A stretch of DNA of 64,000 bases from Termitomyces sp. T153 (lineage: Eukaryota; Basidiomycota; Agaricomycetes; Agaricales; Lyophyllaceae): contig JACKQL020000007.1 of NCBI GenBank assembly GCA_018296165.2, positions 310,001-374,000 of the forward strand, given 5' to 3'. The translations under genes were made by a program, and so were the position numbers. Below, in pieces: positions 1 to 10,875 of the stretch (positions are counted from its first letter, which is position 1; every line of letters begins with the position of its first letter). The notes below the pieces were generated by a model that did not search any database, was not told the DNA's origin, and saw only the letters and a program-made list of their open reading frames with translations.

Positions 1-2535
1 AATCGCTGTGGCAAGTGGATGAGAAGAAATCGATTCCAGCTCAGCAGCAACGCCTAGTACTGTAGAACGAGACCAGAGAGTGGAATTGAGTATCACGAAA
101 TCCGAAACCCGTGGTTGGCCGCCCTCAGTCACTGTCCCTGTCTTGTCGAATACTACCAAGTCGATTTGTGACATTTCTTGGAACGCTTCCCCGCCCCCTC
201 GGGCAAGGATACCAAATTTTGCAGATAAACCCAAGCCGACAAGTAGTGCTGTAGGAGCGGCTAGCCCAATACCACAAGGACATGCAACCACGAACACTGC
301 AACAGCAAATTGTAGTGACCACACAGCTGTGATATTATAAGTTAAATTGCATGTAAAGATACAAGTATGTTGCGTACTCCATCCACCTATTTCTAGATCG
401 AGGTCATGTAGAGGAAGAGAATTGCTGAATCCCAATGCCAGCCAGATTATCCAGGTGATGACAGCCAAAGCTGTGACGATGGGTACAAAGTATCGAACGA
501 TATGATCAGCAACACGTTCGATGGGGGCTCTGCGAGTCTGGCCCTCCCGTACAACCTTGATGATATTGTCCAGCCTAAGATGTTTTACTACTCAGTTAAA
601 ACGAACTGGGAAGAACAATACAAAGAACTCTACATTGTGTTGCTACCGATAGCCTGAATCTCGATGTCGAGAGGCTGTCCCTTGTTCACAGTACCTGCGA
701 ACACCTTGTCCCCAGACAGTTTTTTGATCAGTTTAGATTCTCCTGTAAGAGAACTCTCGTCAAAGACTCCCTGATGTCCAGATATGATGTTCCCATCCGC
801 GGGGGGCGTAGATCCACTTGGAATGCGAACAACGTCTCCAACTTCGAGATGGTCGACAGAAACCTTTTCAATTCTCGTCTGGGAAGTAAAGTTGACGTCA
901 TTTCCAACACTTCCTTTCTCTATGTCCTCTTCTGTTCGGGTGAAGATTGTAGGGAAGAGTTCATTTCCCGATGCGAGTGGTACTAATAGGTATGCGTGAA
1001 CTGGCCTAAGTGATGCTAATGCGGACACTGCGTCCGCAGTCCGTGCTTTGCAGTACGCTTCCGTGTATCGTCCTAATATGTAGTCATGAGAGATGACACT
1101 CTGCGGGTAAGATAGAAAACTTACCAGCAAGTAAGAACATAGTGAGAAAGACAACGGAGTCAAAATATGTCGTCATCTTCCCTGTTTGATGACCGGGTGT
1201 TCTTGTTTCCAAGCAAAGTAGGCCAATAGACGAGAAATACGAAACCGATACACCAAGGGAAACCAACATATTCATGGTCCCAAAGCGAGTAAAGCGTTCC
1301 AGGTATGACATTGAATTTCCAGGACGCCAAATAGCATAGATTTCTTTTAAAGTTCTCCAATGATAAAAACTCGCACTATAAAACATGACGGGCGTCGATA
1401 TGAAGAAAAGCGCCCATTCGGCTCTGGATACGTTCCTTACCCAAATGGGCTCAGACAGATAGGTTTTAAATCGGTTGCCATCCTGAACCAGTGACATGTA
1501 GACTATTCCTATGACGAAGGTTGGCAGAGCGGCAATGAAAGCAAACAAGAGTCGGTGCCAAATGTGACGTCGTTCGCGAAGCTGCATGGCACGAGCGAGC
1601 TGTTCAATGGATGGAGGACGCTCGACAGTTACTTGCAAGGGAGGTGATCGTGTTGAAGTTATAGACGTTATAATTTTCCGTATGGACATATTTGGAGGGT
1701 CCGGAAGGTAAGATATCGTCAAGACCGGGTCCGTGTGAACGAGCACAGGCTTAACAATGGTGACACTGTCTCCGAACCCTTCCAAGGCCGCCATGACTTT
1801 GTCAGCGCAAGTTCTGCATAAGGGATTAACCGGATAAAAGCTGTATCAACGGTGCGGGACTGACTGGGAGAACATGGCATGAATTCGAAGTGACACTGTC
1901 CGTTGAACTCTGATCGGCTGCTCCAACTCCCTGTCTTGTAGAGGCTCGACATTAAGGATTCTAGCCTCAAACCCACAATCTTCTATGGCATGAAAGACGC
2001 TGTCCGCCAAGTCTTTGTTGACAATGATGGCTTCGCAGAAGCCATCAAGAACGTTAACAGTAGCATTATGAACCCCAGAAATGCGAGAAATCACTTCGCT
2101 TATGGTGATTGCGCAGGAGGAGCAGGTCATCCCGCTCACAGAAAGGGTGACAGAAAAAGTAGGCAAGGCCTGCTCAGTCCGGCACTGGAGACAATATTCG
2201 GAGTGCTTCTGGAGTCGTACATCATGCGAAGCGATCTCGTCAGCACAACGTTCACAAGAACTGATATCAAATCCAGCTTCGCAGAGGGCGTGCTGGAGTT
2301 CGGTCGCAGAGAATCCCTTTGGATGTTTCACTGTCACAGTCTGTGTCTTCAGAGAAGCATCGACTGATAAGGCAGGGTGTAAGCTCGCTAAACGCAGCTT
2401 GACGGTCGATATGCAACTAGAGAAAAGATTAGAGACGATAGGCTTCCAGTAGTGAAGAGCAGACCGGTCGCAGTGGAGATTCGTAACTTGTATGATAGTA
2501 CATGCTTGGACGTCTGCCGCCGTTGAGGTGGCCAT
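1..2535 (-). CDS. CCC2: Copper-transporting P1B-type ATPase (Ccc2/ATP7 family), 3' end outside window
   Basis: The family pumps Cu(I) into the late secretory pathway, where it loads multicopper oxidases. Reading down the minus strand from ATG at 2533-2535: a first heavy-metal domain whose CDRC pair is completed by splicing, a second with GMTCSSC, and a third reduced to FSQTC (first Cys replaced by Ser). Membrane segments, the TGES actuator motif (about 735-746), the ion-binding CPC (codons 274-282) and the phosphorylation motif DKTGT (133-147) follow. The window ends soon after in the P domain, so the ATP-binding region lies further left. Introns inferred from GT-AG borders and restored homology are 2417-2464, 1814-1864, 1073-1124 and 575-633. 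CpGs are retained, unlike in the repeats to the right. Family assignment is very secure; the exact exon borders are my inference. Confidence 0.95.
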
Positions 2536-2620
2536 TCGATGTCGGCTAAGAAGGAGAATGATCGCCGTCTGACGGACACAGTTTATATATCAGCACGAGG
2601 AGAGGCATGCCGAAAGTTCA

Positions 2621-2813
2621 AGATCAATCCGTGTCTCCAGATAATGCCTCAATACCAAAGAAGGCATACATCAGGGCGAGGATGCAAGATCAATTTTCGC
2701 CTCCAAATAATGCCTCAGTACCAAAAAAGGCCTATGTTGCCAGGAACTCCCAAATTGTGAGGATAGGAAGATCGATCTGCACCTCCAAATAATGCCTCAA
2801 CACCAAAGCAGGG
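2621..2813. repeat. Three imperfect tandem repeats upstream of the copper ATPase
   Basis: A unit beginning AGATCRAT, followed about 15 bases later by CTCCARATAATGCCTCA and ACCAAA, occurs at about 2621, 2687 and 2769 (spacings 66 and 82). It lies within 300 bp upstream of the ATPase start codon on the promoter side. It could be a promoter repeat or a decayed minisatellite; nothing links it directly to copper control. Confidence 0.6.
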
Positions 2814-2947
2814 CCACGATATTTCCGATGATTACCTCATGTCAGAAAAGGAGATGTGCAGAGTGAGTCATTTCCGTTGCCGCAGATACGGATGCCTCTG
2901 ACCTCATACTATATGATCATGGAGGATAAAATTTGAGATGTTTTTAG

Positions 2948-3103
2948 CAAGAGCCTCTTGACCACGGGCGAGCAGATAGACGATATTGAAAATGACACTG
3001 TTACCGAGGGCAGCAAGGGTGTATTACAGACTAGATCAGATCTATTCAGAAATAGTAAAACAAGTGAAAGTCAAGGTTTGAGGCCAAGTTTACTTACTTA
3101 TAG
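2948..3103 (+). other. Orphan exon-like open segment
   Basis: A 156-nt segment is open in one frame. It follows a TTTTTAG acceptor-like string and ends at a GTACGT donor-like string. The encoded peptide is polar (contains GEQIDDIEND) and CpG content is normal. No neighbouring exon was found before the repeats begin near 3340, so it may be the stub of a gene truncated by repeats, or chance. I do not recognise a family. Confidence 0.2.
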
Positions 3104-3941
3104 GTACGTGGTTTTTTTGAGCTAGCGCGATCGTGTTACTTAATCGTTGGACACCCGCGCTGAGTATAGAACTGATCGTATAACTGATTGTATGTATACC
3201 AGTACAAATAATACACATATGGTATACCCGTTGTTTGCGCATATCGCCCGTGATCCGTAAACACATGGCCCCCGTCACACATCAACGACAGCGCAATGGA
3301 TCAGAAATGGTGACCAGGACAAAGGATTTGCCCACAGAGGAGGGCTATGGCTCAAAAGTGGTGACAGAACAAGAATTGCCCAAAGAACAAATTTCATATA
3401 TTGCCAGGTAATATATTATATACATTGTATATAGCCAGGATATCAAATATATTGAATACAAGGTAAAAACATCTTCAACTTCTTCAAGGTAGTTGTTGTA
3501 TGTCCCCAGGTCAGAAAAATCTTTGACACTGAGATCTTCAAATGGTTCCTTTGGAGAAGGGCTGTTCAAACAGTGTGAGCAATGGGGTTGAAGGGGTTGA
3601 AGATTTGAGAAATACAACATGTTGATGACATCCATTGCTACTGAGCTGCCATTCAGGGAACACAAACAACTAGCAGATTTGCAAGTAGTGTCTGAACAGA
3701 CTATGGAAAATTAGGGTGCAAGCTGATCTAGGTCCCAGAGAACCCAGTTTAGTAAAGGTGTTTGTAGAAAAGGACAGCTTATAAAAGTTGGAAGTGGCCA
3801 TTAGATGCTAGCCTAAGTTGCTAGGTGATTACAATCAATATTGTGATTAAGACCTTATCAAAGCATTTGAAGATCATAGTAAACAGGCTGAAGCATTTGG
3901 ATTCCATAGCCTCTGATCTGAAATCCCCAGGCATTTGCATA
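3104..3941. other. No gene seen; decayed AT-rich flank
   Basis: From 3104 to about 3340 the sequence keeps CpGs and looks like host intergenic DNA. From about 3340 CpGs almost vanish and the sequence resembles old repeat DNA. Short open frames on both strands (for example minus 3345-3665) have no recognisable motif. I see no RNA gene or clear terminal repeat here. Confidence 0.4.
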
Positions 3942-4093
3942 GGCTTGACATCTTGGAAGTTGCTGAAGAGAATGAACTTAATTTTGTCTGCTGGAAACTT
4001 CCCAAAAATTAGTGATCATTGTTTTCATGTTGGTGGGACAACTTTCTTGCTCTTGATGGGAGTACCTCCAGATGTAGTCAAGCTATTGGGAAG
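3942..4093 (+). pseudogene. Tyrosine recombinase (crypton-like) C-terminal fragment, left part
   Basis: Translation gives a C-terminal catalytic segment, HCFHVGG followed by GVPPDVVKLLG. This matches the H-x-x-R/H-x-GG and GVPPDVVK signatures common in fungal tyrosine recombinases. The conserved HSFR arginine reads as HCFH here, so the catalytic Arg is lost. An LTR interrupts the gene after the glycine codon, and reading resumes at 9883. Upstream sequence in this frame is full of stops, so only this tail is recognisable. The gene is dead. Confidence 0.6.
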
Positions 4094-4334
4094 TGTCAGG
4101 TTCCACTGACCACAGGGGCTCAGCTTAACTGGGTGAGTCCTTACAAGGTGGACATGATGTCCTGTGCTTATAACCTAATGCTCCAGGGTGGTTTGGACTT
4201 CAGATACTTGTGAGGGGAGGCTATGGAAAGTGGCCTGAGCAAGTCTGGGGTGGTCTGGAGAAGTCTAAGACCAGGTACAATAAGTGTTGGGCTTGGGAGG
4301 GCATTGGGTACAAGTCTGTAAGCAAGTGTATAGG

Positions 4335-4595
4335 TGACAAACAGACATCTTGGATGTGCATGAGGAAGGTCACAGTCAGCATGGGAGGTGATGGTAAAAT
4401 CTTAGCTGGAGTTCAACAAGAACAGTTTAATGTATTAGATATATAAGGACACAATACAATTTACTATGCTCACCTGGAGTTCAACAGGAACAGTTGAACT
4501 CCATGTGAGCAATCGCAGTATGAAAAACTCAAATAGTTTGTAACTGTTAGTATTGGGGGTCTAGATGCAATGACAATTGAGAAATACTTTTGTCA
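4335..4595 (-). repeat. Copia 3' LTR
   Basis: 261 bp, TGACAAA...TTTGTCA. It sits downstream of the RNase H end on the minus strand and is preceded by the ATAGG target copy. Confidence 0.92.
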
Positions 4596-4611
4596 CTCCC
4601 ACTTGATGAGA

Positions 4612-7600
4612 TCTTCAACTTTCCCATCACTGGTGACTCCCAATGCATTGCAGAATTTCTCAAAAGCTTCATGCAGGAGGGATTTTGTGAATATGTCAGC
4701 AAGCATGTCCTTAGTAGAACAATAACAAAGTTCATTTTCTTTGGTTTCAACTTGTTTGCATAAGAAATGGTGCTGAATGTTGATATGCTTGGCATGTGAG
4801 TGCACAACAGGGTTTTGTGCCAGTGCTATGCAACCTTGGTTGTCTGCGTGGATGACTGTTGCATGCAGTTGGGGGTATCCAAGGTCCTCAAGGAGGACAT
4901 GAAGCCAAATTGCCTCTTTGGTGGCATTTGACATTGCCATGTATTCAGCTTCAACAGTTGACAGCATGATAGTAGGTTGCTTCTTTGCTGATTACAATAT
5001 GGATCCCCCTGCCACATCAAACACAAACCCACCAATAGAGTGATGTGAGTCAATGTCTTGTGCCCAGTTGGAGTCAGCCCAGCCAACAAGGTCAACCTTC
5101 TTGCTCCCACTTCTTCCAAACACTAATGTCATGTCCACAGTGCCCTTCAGATAGTGTAAGACACGTTTTGCAGCTTCCAGGTGAGTCTTTCTGGGATTGC
5201 TGCCATATTGTGAGATAACTCCAACAGAGTATCAGATGTCAGGCCACATTTGAGTGGTGTACAACAGTGCACCAATGATTTCTAGGTATTTCAAGCTGTT
5301 TGCAAATTCTAAGTATTCCAAATGCTCGTTTTCATTTTTTGGTGATTGTGAGGTGATTAGGATTTGTTTAGCTGTGGAGGGTGTGGAGATGAGCATGCAT
5401 TCAGACATGCTGAACCATGCAAGAATTTGGTGAATGTATGCTGTCTGGTTCAGGGAAATGATGCATGATGGTCTGTCCTGCTTGACCTGGATGCCTAGGA
5501 TATATTTCAGCTCTCCTAAATCAGAAATCTCAAACTCAGCAGACAGTTCAGCCTTGAACTTCTGCATGATTTCAAGACTCTTCACAGTGAGTGCCATGTC
5601 ATCAACATATACCAAGACTAATATCATAATTTCACCATCTTTTCTCAAGATGTAGAGGCAGTCGTCTGCCTGGCTTTTTTCAAAGCCAGCTTTTGACATA
5701 ACCTCATCAAGCTTGGTTTTCCATTGCTGTCCCACTTGTTTTAGCCCATAGAGGGGCTTCCTCAGCCTCCAGTAGCCACCATCTTTGTTCTTAATGGTCA
5801 CTCTCTCAGGTATCTCCATGTATAGCTCTTCATCAAGGTCCCCACAAAGGTAGGCAGCTACAACATCAACTTGATGCAGCTCCTAGTCTTTGCAGGCAAT
5901 GATGGATAGTAGGGTCCACAGGGTGGTGAATTTTGCAATGGAGGAAAATATTTCTATGAAGTCTTGGCCATGGACTTGTGAGAAGCCTTTTGTAACAATT
6001 TGAGCTTTGTACTTTGAGACATTTCTGTTGCCATTGCACTTCATGCAGAACATGATGCGACTTCCAATGGCTCTTTGACCTTTGGGCAGCTTTGCAACCC
6101 ACTCAAAAGTGCCAGTTTGCTGCAGTGTCTGGTACTCGGTTGCAATCGCCTCCTCCCACTGCTTTGAGCAAGTGGCAGACATGGCTTCATGGTAAGTTCT
6201 GGGCTCATTTTCTTCAAAGGCAATGTAGGCTTGGTGCTGACCATTATGCTCTTCTTCAGATGTGTCATCATTTATGGGCATGATGCCATAGCATTTGACT
6301 GGGTGCTGGATGTGTATGGTGTGGTCTCTTGAAGGTAGGTTGCTGTGCTTTGAAGTTTTAGGTGCTGCACTGGCTGGCATGGGCTTGGTGGCAATGGGGA
6401 GTGCTTCTGTGGGTGGGGTTGCAGTGGGTGCAGGCATCAGGACTATGGGTGGGGGTGCTGGGGCAGGACTGGCATTGGCAGTGTCCTCTGGGACCAATGC
6501 TGCCAAATTCTCTGCAGACGGTGGGTTGCCATGTGTCTTGAACTCTGCTAGATCCCCAGGGCTATCATTTTCCACAAAGCACACATCACATACTGTAATG
6601 AGCTTGCCAGTCTTGACATCTTCAAGTCTGTAGCCTTTAGTTTCATCTGTCCACTAGCCAATCATGTGGCACTTAACCAACATGACTTCCAGCTTTCCTC
6701 TGCAGAGTTTCTTTGGAATATTGGTGTATGCAATTGACCCAAATATTTGTAGATGTGAGATGTTGGGTTTTCAGCCTGTCCAGGCCTCCTGAGGTACAAC
6801 ACTATTCAGAGCAAGTGTTGGTGAGCAGCTCCAAATGTGAACAGCATACATGAATGCCTCACCCCAGTAGCACAGATCTATTTCAGCAGAATGCAGCATG
6901 CAGCACACCATCTTGAAGAGTATAGTGATTGCTCTTTCAGCTATCCCATTTTGCTCTGGCATGTAGGGCACAGTCATTTCATGGAGGACTCCATTGCATC
7001 GGCAAAAGTCAGTGAGTAATTCCTTTAAGAATTCTGTCCCAATGTCTGAACATATTTGCTTCAGTCTTAACCCTGACTGTCTCTTAAGCATTGCAATTAT
7101 GTCTTGTAGTACAGCACCAGCCTTGCTCTTCTGTTTTAGCAGCTGACCAACAGTAAAACAAGAGCTAACTTCAATGATAACCAAGGCATATCACATTCCT
7201 GTTCATGTCTTGACAGACATTGGACCAGTGAGATTGACTATGATGAGGCCCATCTTCTCATAGGTGGTGGTGCTCATATGGGAAAATGGTTGGCAATGTG
7301 ATTTGCCAAGGGTGCATCCCTCACAAACATGGTTGTATGTGGTGGGGGATGATATGGTAAGGCCAGTTACCATGTCCTTCCATCACATATCCCTGATTGT
7401 GTCATGGTTCAAATGCCCTAGGCAGTGATGCCATAGATGGAGACTCCCACTCACAGTGTAAGCAGACTTGGTTTGGATTGCAATGCAGGCAATATAATAC
7501 AAGATACCTGTGCTACCCAATAATGATGCATGGAATAACTCTGTCCCACCCTTCAACATGACTACTCTGATATCAGGTCCCTCTGTATAACTCCTGTAAG

Positions 7601-8160
7601 TTGCACCCTGACATTGTAGTGTTCCGAAGCTAACAAGGTTGGTGGCAATCTTGAGAATGTGGAGAACCTGTCAAAGTGACAGTCTTGGGGCTGCTTGGCA
7701 ACTGCATTTGGAATTTGATGGTGCCATGCCCTGCAATGGGTATGTTGTGGGTGTCTCCCACTGAAATCCAGTTGTTGTCTGAACTGGTGGTGACAGGCAT
7801 ATATGTAACAAAGAAGGATGGATCAAAAAACATGTGTGATGTTGCACCAGAGTTGAGGAGCACATCACCAGCACAATCTAACCTTCCAGCCATATATACC
7901 TGACCAGGTTCACAACAAAGTTCTTGGAGATCAGTGATAGCAAGGTTGGCAGCTCCCAAACCTTTACTAGTTTTCTTTTTCTTCTCATCCTCAATGCGCT
8001 TGGGGCATTTGTTGATCCAGTGACCAAGTGATTTGCAATAGCAGCATTTGTTGTTGGCCTTGGGCTTTCAGCCTTTCTTCTTGCCATTGGACTTCTTTGA
8101 GGCAAGCAGAGCAGTTTCACTCTCTTTCTCACAGAATCAGCAGTTGTATTCAGCCTGGAG
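4612..8160 (-). pseudogene. Copia pol: CCHC knuckle, protease, integrase, RT, RNase H
   Basis: In order on the minus strand: a CCHC knuckle (C-x2-C-x4-H-x4-C, about 7990-8045); a protease with NSGATSHM, where the catalytic Asp reads Asn (about 7820); an integrase core with CSDIGTEF and EQNGIAER (6771-7184); an RT opening with SKQWEEAIATEY (about 6160) and carrying YVDD in LVLVYVDDMAL (about 5600); and a Copia RNase H with STVEAEYMAMS and HADNQGCIAL (4612-5000). Several in-frame stops and at least three frame breaks separate the blocks. Non-functional. Confidence 0.9.
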
Positions 8161-8790
8161 TCAGGTTGACACATCTTCAGAGGTGAACATTTCCATTCTG
8201 AATAGTTGGATTTTGATGAGATCCCAAGATGACATGTGTGGCAATGATAGAACAAGTGTGTGAGCAATGTGGATGTTGGGGAGTTCCTTGCCAGCCACAG
8301 TAATCTTGTTCTTAATGTCAAGCATTGTGGCAATGTAGTCAGCCATACTAGTGCTGTCAGCATACTTCCAAGTGTACAGTTTCTTGAAGTAGTAATATAT
8401 GTTGATTTTTTGCTGATTCATGACATGTATGACCTTCCAGCCATCCCACATAGCCTTGGCAGTAGGCTTGTCTGCCACATGGGGCCACTGCAAGCTCTCT
8501 ACCACAGACTTCATCAGTCCCTGTGCCACCTGATCCTGCAACATCCACTCAAGGTATTCCTTTTTCTCAGCTCTCCAGGTGGCTTCACTTGGTCCTTCAG
8601 GCTTGGTGCTGAATGGCTTCAAGGGTGGTTCCTTGTCACCGGTGACAATGAGCCAGAGATAGTGGGATTGCAGTGTGGCTTCTATATGTTCAGCCCACAG
8701 TGCGTAGTTCTCACCATTGAGTTTTAGAAACTTAAATGCATCTCCAAGACTGGAGGATGCAGCATTGAGTAGCCTGCTTGCGGGGCCCAT
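8161..8790 (-). pseudogene. Copia gag (UBN2-type) N-terminal part
   Basis: The 209-codon frame starts at ATG 8790 next to the 5' LTR. The peptide has the Copia gag opening (KLNGENYALWAEHIEATL) and the downstream MADYIATMLDIKNKI helix region. The frame stops at 8161, and the nucleocapsid knuckle follows in another frame, so gag is frameshifted. It would coat the element's RNA in virus-like particles. Confidence 0.85.
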
Positions 8791-8794
8791 AACC

Positions 8795-9055
8795 TGACAA
8801 ATGGATGTCTTGGATGTGTGTGAGGAAGGTTGCAGTTAGTGTGGGAGGCAATGGTAAAATCTTAGCTGGAGTTCAATGAGAATGGTTTAATGTATTAGAT
8901 ATATAAGGACACAATACAACTTACTATGCTCACCTGGAGTTCAATGTGAACAGTTGAACTCCATGTGAGCGATCACAGTACAAAAAACTCAAATAGTTTG
9001 TAACTGTTAGTATTGGGGGTCTAGATGCAATGACAATCAAGAAATACTTTTGTCA
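8795..9055 (-). repeat. Copia 5' LTR
   Basis: 261 bp, collinear with 4335-4595 without indels. The gag ATG at 8790 lies almost immediately inside it on the minus strand. Confidence 0.92.
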
Positions 9056-9882
9056 ATAGGTTGTGGGGCAAGCAGAGGCTATGTGGTTGATGAGAGCAGA
9101 GCTGGAGTTTGACAGGGGATCAATCAAGAGTGATGGGTTCTGCAGCTGAGCATTGAGCAAGGTCCAGAGTTAACTTATGAATGTTGGAAGGGTCATAGCA
9201 TATGCATGGAGTTTGTAATGACATCAGAATTGAAAGGAACTTAGGAACAATAAAGGAAATAGAGATGGATGAGGCACAACAGAGTTGAGATAAGACAGAA
9301 CTGAGAAAGAGATAGATTCAAGACTAAAAATAGAAATAGAGAGAAGACCAGGAGACATAACAGAAAGGAAACATGAGACACAAGTAACTAAGTAAAGCAG
9401 GTAATATCAAGACTAAGGTAGCAGATGCTACTCTCTGCCTTATATACTAACTACTGGACCTCCTCTGGGGACTGAGGGTGCAACAGCTGGGCTTGTCAGA
9501 GCCATGCAGGGTTGACAGGTGTCAGCTCTAATTAGATGGCAGGCCACAGTGATATCCTGATGGGAATTGATGGGAACATAGTCCACCCTGTAGTTGTCAG
9601 AGAGTTCTGGAGTGGTTGTGTAGGTCATAGGGACAAGCCAGTGATGTGTGTCTGAGTCAAGAGAGATGTTGGAGGGGGTTGGAGACTTGGGAAAAGAAGG
9701 GGAAGTGATGGGGCCTGCAGGGGTCATGTCAGGGTTTGCTGAGGAAGCATTGGAGTTAGCCAGGGTGAGTGCTATGGGTCAACAAAGGTCAGGGAAATCG
9801 AGGGGGTGTTGGGGAGAGGGAACTCTGGGGAAGCAGGGTGGCTTGGAAAGAGGTCTGGGAGTTCTAGGAGTAGGTCATGACA

Positions 9883-9921
9883 GGAAGATGGACTTCCAAT
9901 TCCTTTCTGAGATACTTGTAA
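9883..9921 (+). pseudogene. Tyrosine recombinase fragment, right part
   Basis: Directly after the LTR and the GGAAG duplicate, the frame continues as RWTSNSFLRYL then a stop. It joins the GVPPDVVKLLG end at 4093 in frame once one target copy is removed. The RW-x6-LRYL ending is typical of these recombinases. This shows the solo LTR split a once continuous gene. Confidence 0.6.
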
Positions 9922-9927
9922 TGTTTC

Positions 9928-10546
9928 TGTCACAGGTTGTACAGCTTATAGTTCACACTTTGTAAGTCAAAACCAGTTGTGATTCTGTCTACAAAGTATG
10001 AAGTAAGGTGCTGCCTTATATAAGTAGAGTAGGTACAGTTTTATGAGTAGTGTCATGTGATGCTACTGAATTAATACAAATATAATAAATAAATATATGT
10101 ACTTACTTTTAAGTGAGAGAGTAATGGGAGGTCTGTGTAAGGGTGACCTCTGGAGGCTGTGGCTTAATCACACAACTGGCAGAGGGAGAACCAAAGTCTA
10201 TTCAGCTATTACAAGAAGTTCTAGAGTTCTAGCTACTCACCTGGCAGAGGGAGATCCAAAGAGAACAAGTCTAAGGATTTCCAATGCCAGTGTTTGTGAA
10301 AATTTACTCTGCAGCTTCTGGAAGAAACACTCAACAACAACCAAATCCAGAATCCAACTCAGAAATGGAAATCCATTGTAAATGTCCTTGATCTTCAGAC
10401 TTGCAGCATGTGACCACATAGAAATATAACCAAAAGATAGCTCTTAGTTGTAAGTACTTGTGACCCAAAGATGGGAGGTCTACAATGAGTGGCAGGCTTT
10501 AAGTACAGTAAATAATCCAGGGGTCTGACACAGTGGTTTCCTGACA
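9928..10546 (-). repeat. 3' LTR of a chromodomain Gypsy element (family C)
   Basis: On the minus strand it starts TGTCAGGAAACC at 10546 and ends CCTGTGACA at 9928, about 619 bp. It is preceded on that strand by a purine-rich tract (10547-10562, AGAGAGGGAGTAA), the usual plus-strand primer. The element's coding 3' end lies just beyond, at 10636-10875. No second LTR was found; the rest was cut off by insertion of A1. Confidence 0.75.
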
Positions 10547-10635
10547 TTACTCCCTCTCTAGCATGCAGCATCTTAATGCACTGGGTAGAAAAAGTTGTGG
10601 ATTGCCTAGTCAGCCACTGAAATGGGTTAGATGCC

Positions 10636-10875
10636 TCAAATTTCTTTTGGTATGCTGGAGTTCCTGCAATAGAAGTCCTGAATCAGGGCTGGTGCATGTA
10701 TGTTGGCCTGCAGTTCCCAAGAAATGTCCTTGATGCTGTATCTCTTCCACTTTACCTTGGGCTGTATTTTCCCCTAAAACACTCTGCTATCCACAATTTC
10801 CTCTACCTTGTACTCATTATCAATTAGAATTAGTGGTGGTGGCACCTTAGGGCAGTGGCCAGGAATAAGTGTCAC
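10636..10875 (-). pseudogene. Chromodomain end of Gypsy family C pol
   Basis: The minus-strand reading gives EYKVEEIVDSRVF, GKIQPKVKWKRY and ISWELQANIHAPALIQDFY. This is a chromodomain at the integrase C terminus with the expected W and E positions. One internal TAG breaks it, and the frame ends in TGA at 10636-10638. It is truncated on its N-terminal side exactly where the A1 5' LTR begins. The family is a chromovirus distinct from family A. Confidence 0.8.

Larger units (their letters stand above)
4335..9055 (-). mobile_element. Complete Ty1/Copia LTR retrotransposon
   Basis: Two LTRs of exactly 261 bp (4335-4595 and 8795-9055), each TGACAAA...TTTGTCA, enclose a Copia gag-pol on the minus strand. 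A perfect 5-bp target duplication ATAGG lies at 4330-4334 and 9056-9060. Domain order in the reading direction is gag, CCHC knuckle, protease, integrase, reverse transcriptase, RNase H, which is the Copia order. Stops and small frameshifts show it is inactive. The LTRs differ at about 27 of 261 positions, mostly TG versus CA. Confidence 0.93.
4094..9882 (-). mobile_element. Family A solo LTR, split by a Copia insertion
   Basis: On the minus strand the LTR starts TGTCATGACC at 9882 and ends GAACCTGACA at 4094. Both ends match the other family A LTRs in the window. It is flanked by a perfect 5-bp duplication GGAAG (4089-4093 and 9883-9887). Its own length is about 1.06 kb once the Copia element (4335-9055 plus one ATAGG copy) is removed. 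The conserved AATATCAAGACT block (complement of the RNA 5' end) is at 9403-9414. CpGs are almost gone, so this is an old insertion. Confidence 0.85.

Noticed and set aside
2540..2800. Plus-strand 73-codon gene opposite the copper ATPase promoter
   Set aside because: It arises from the tandem repeat unit and has no other support.
3345..3665. Minus-strand 106-codon gene
   Set aside because: AT-rich decayed sequence with low-complexity Tyr/Ile-rich translation and no recognisable domain.
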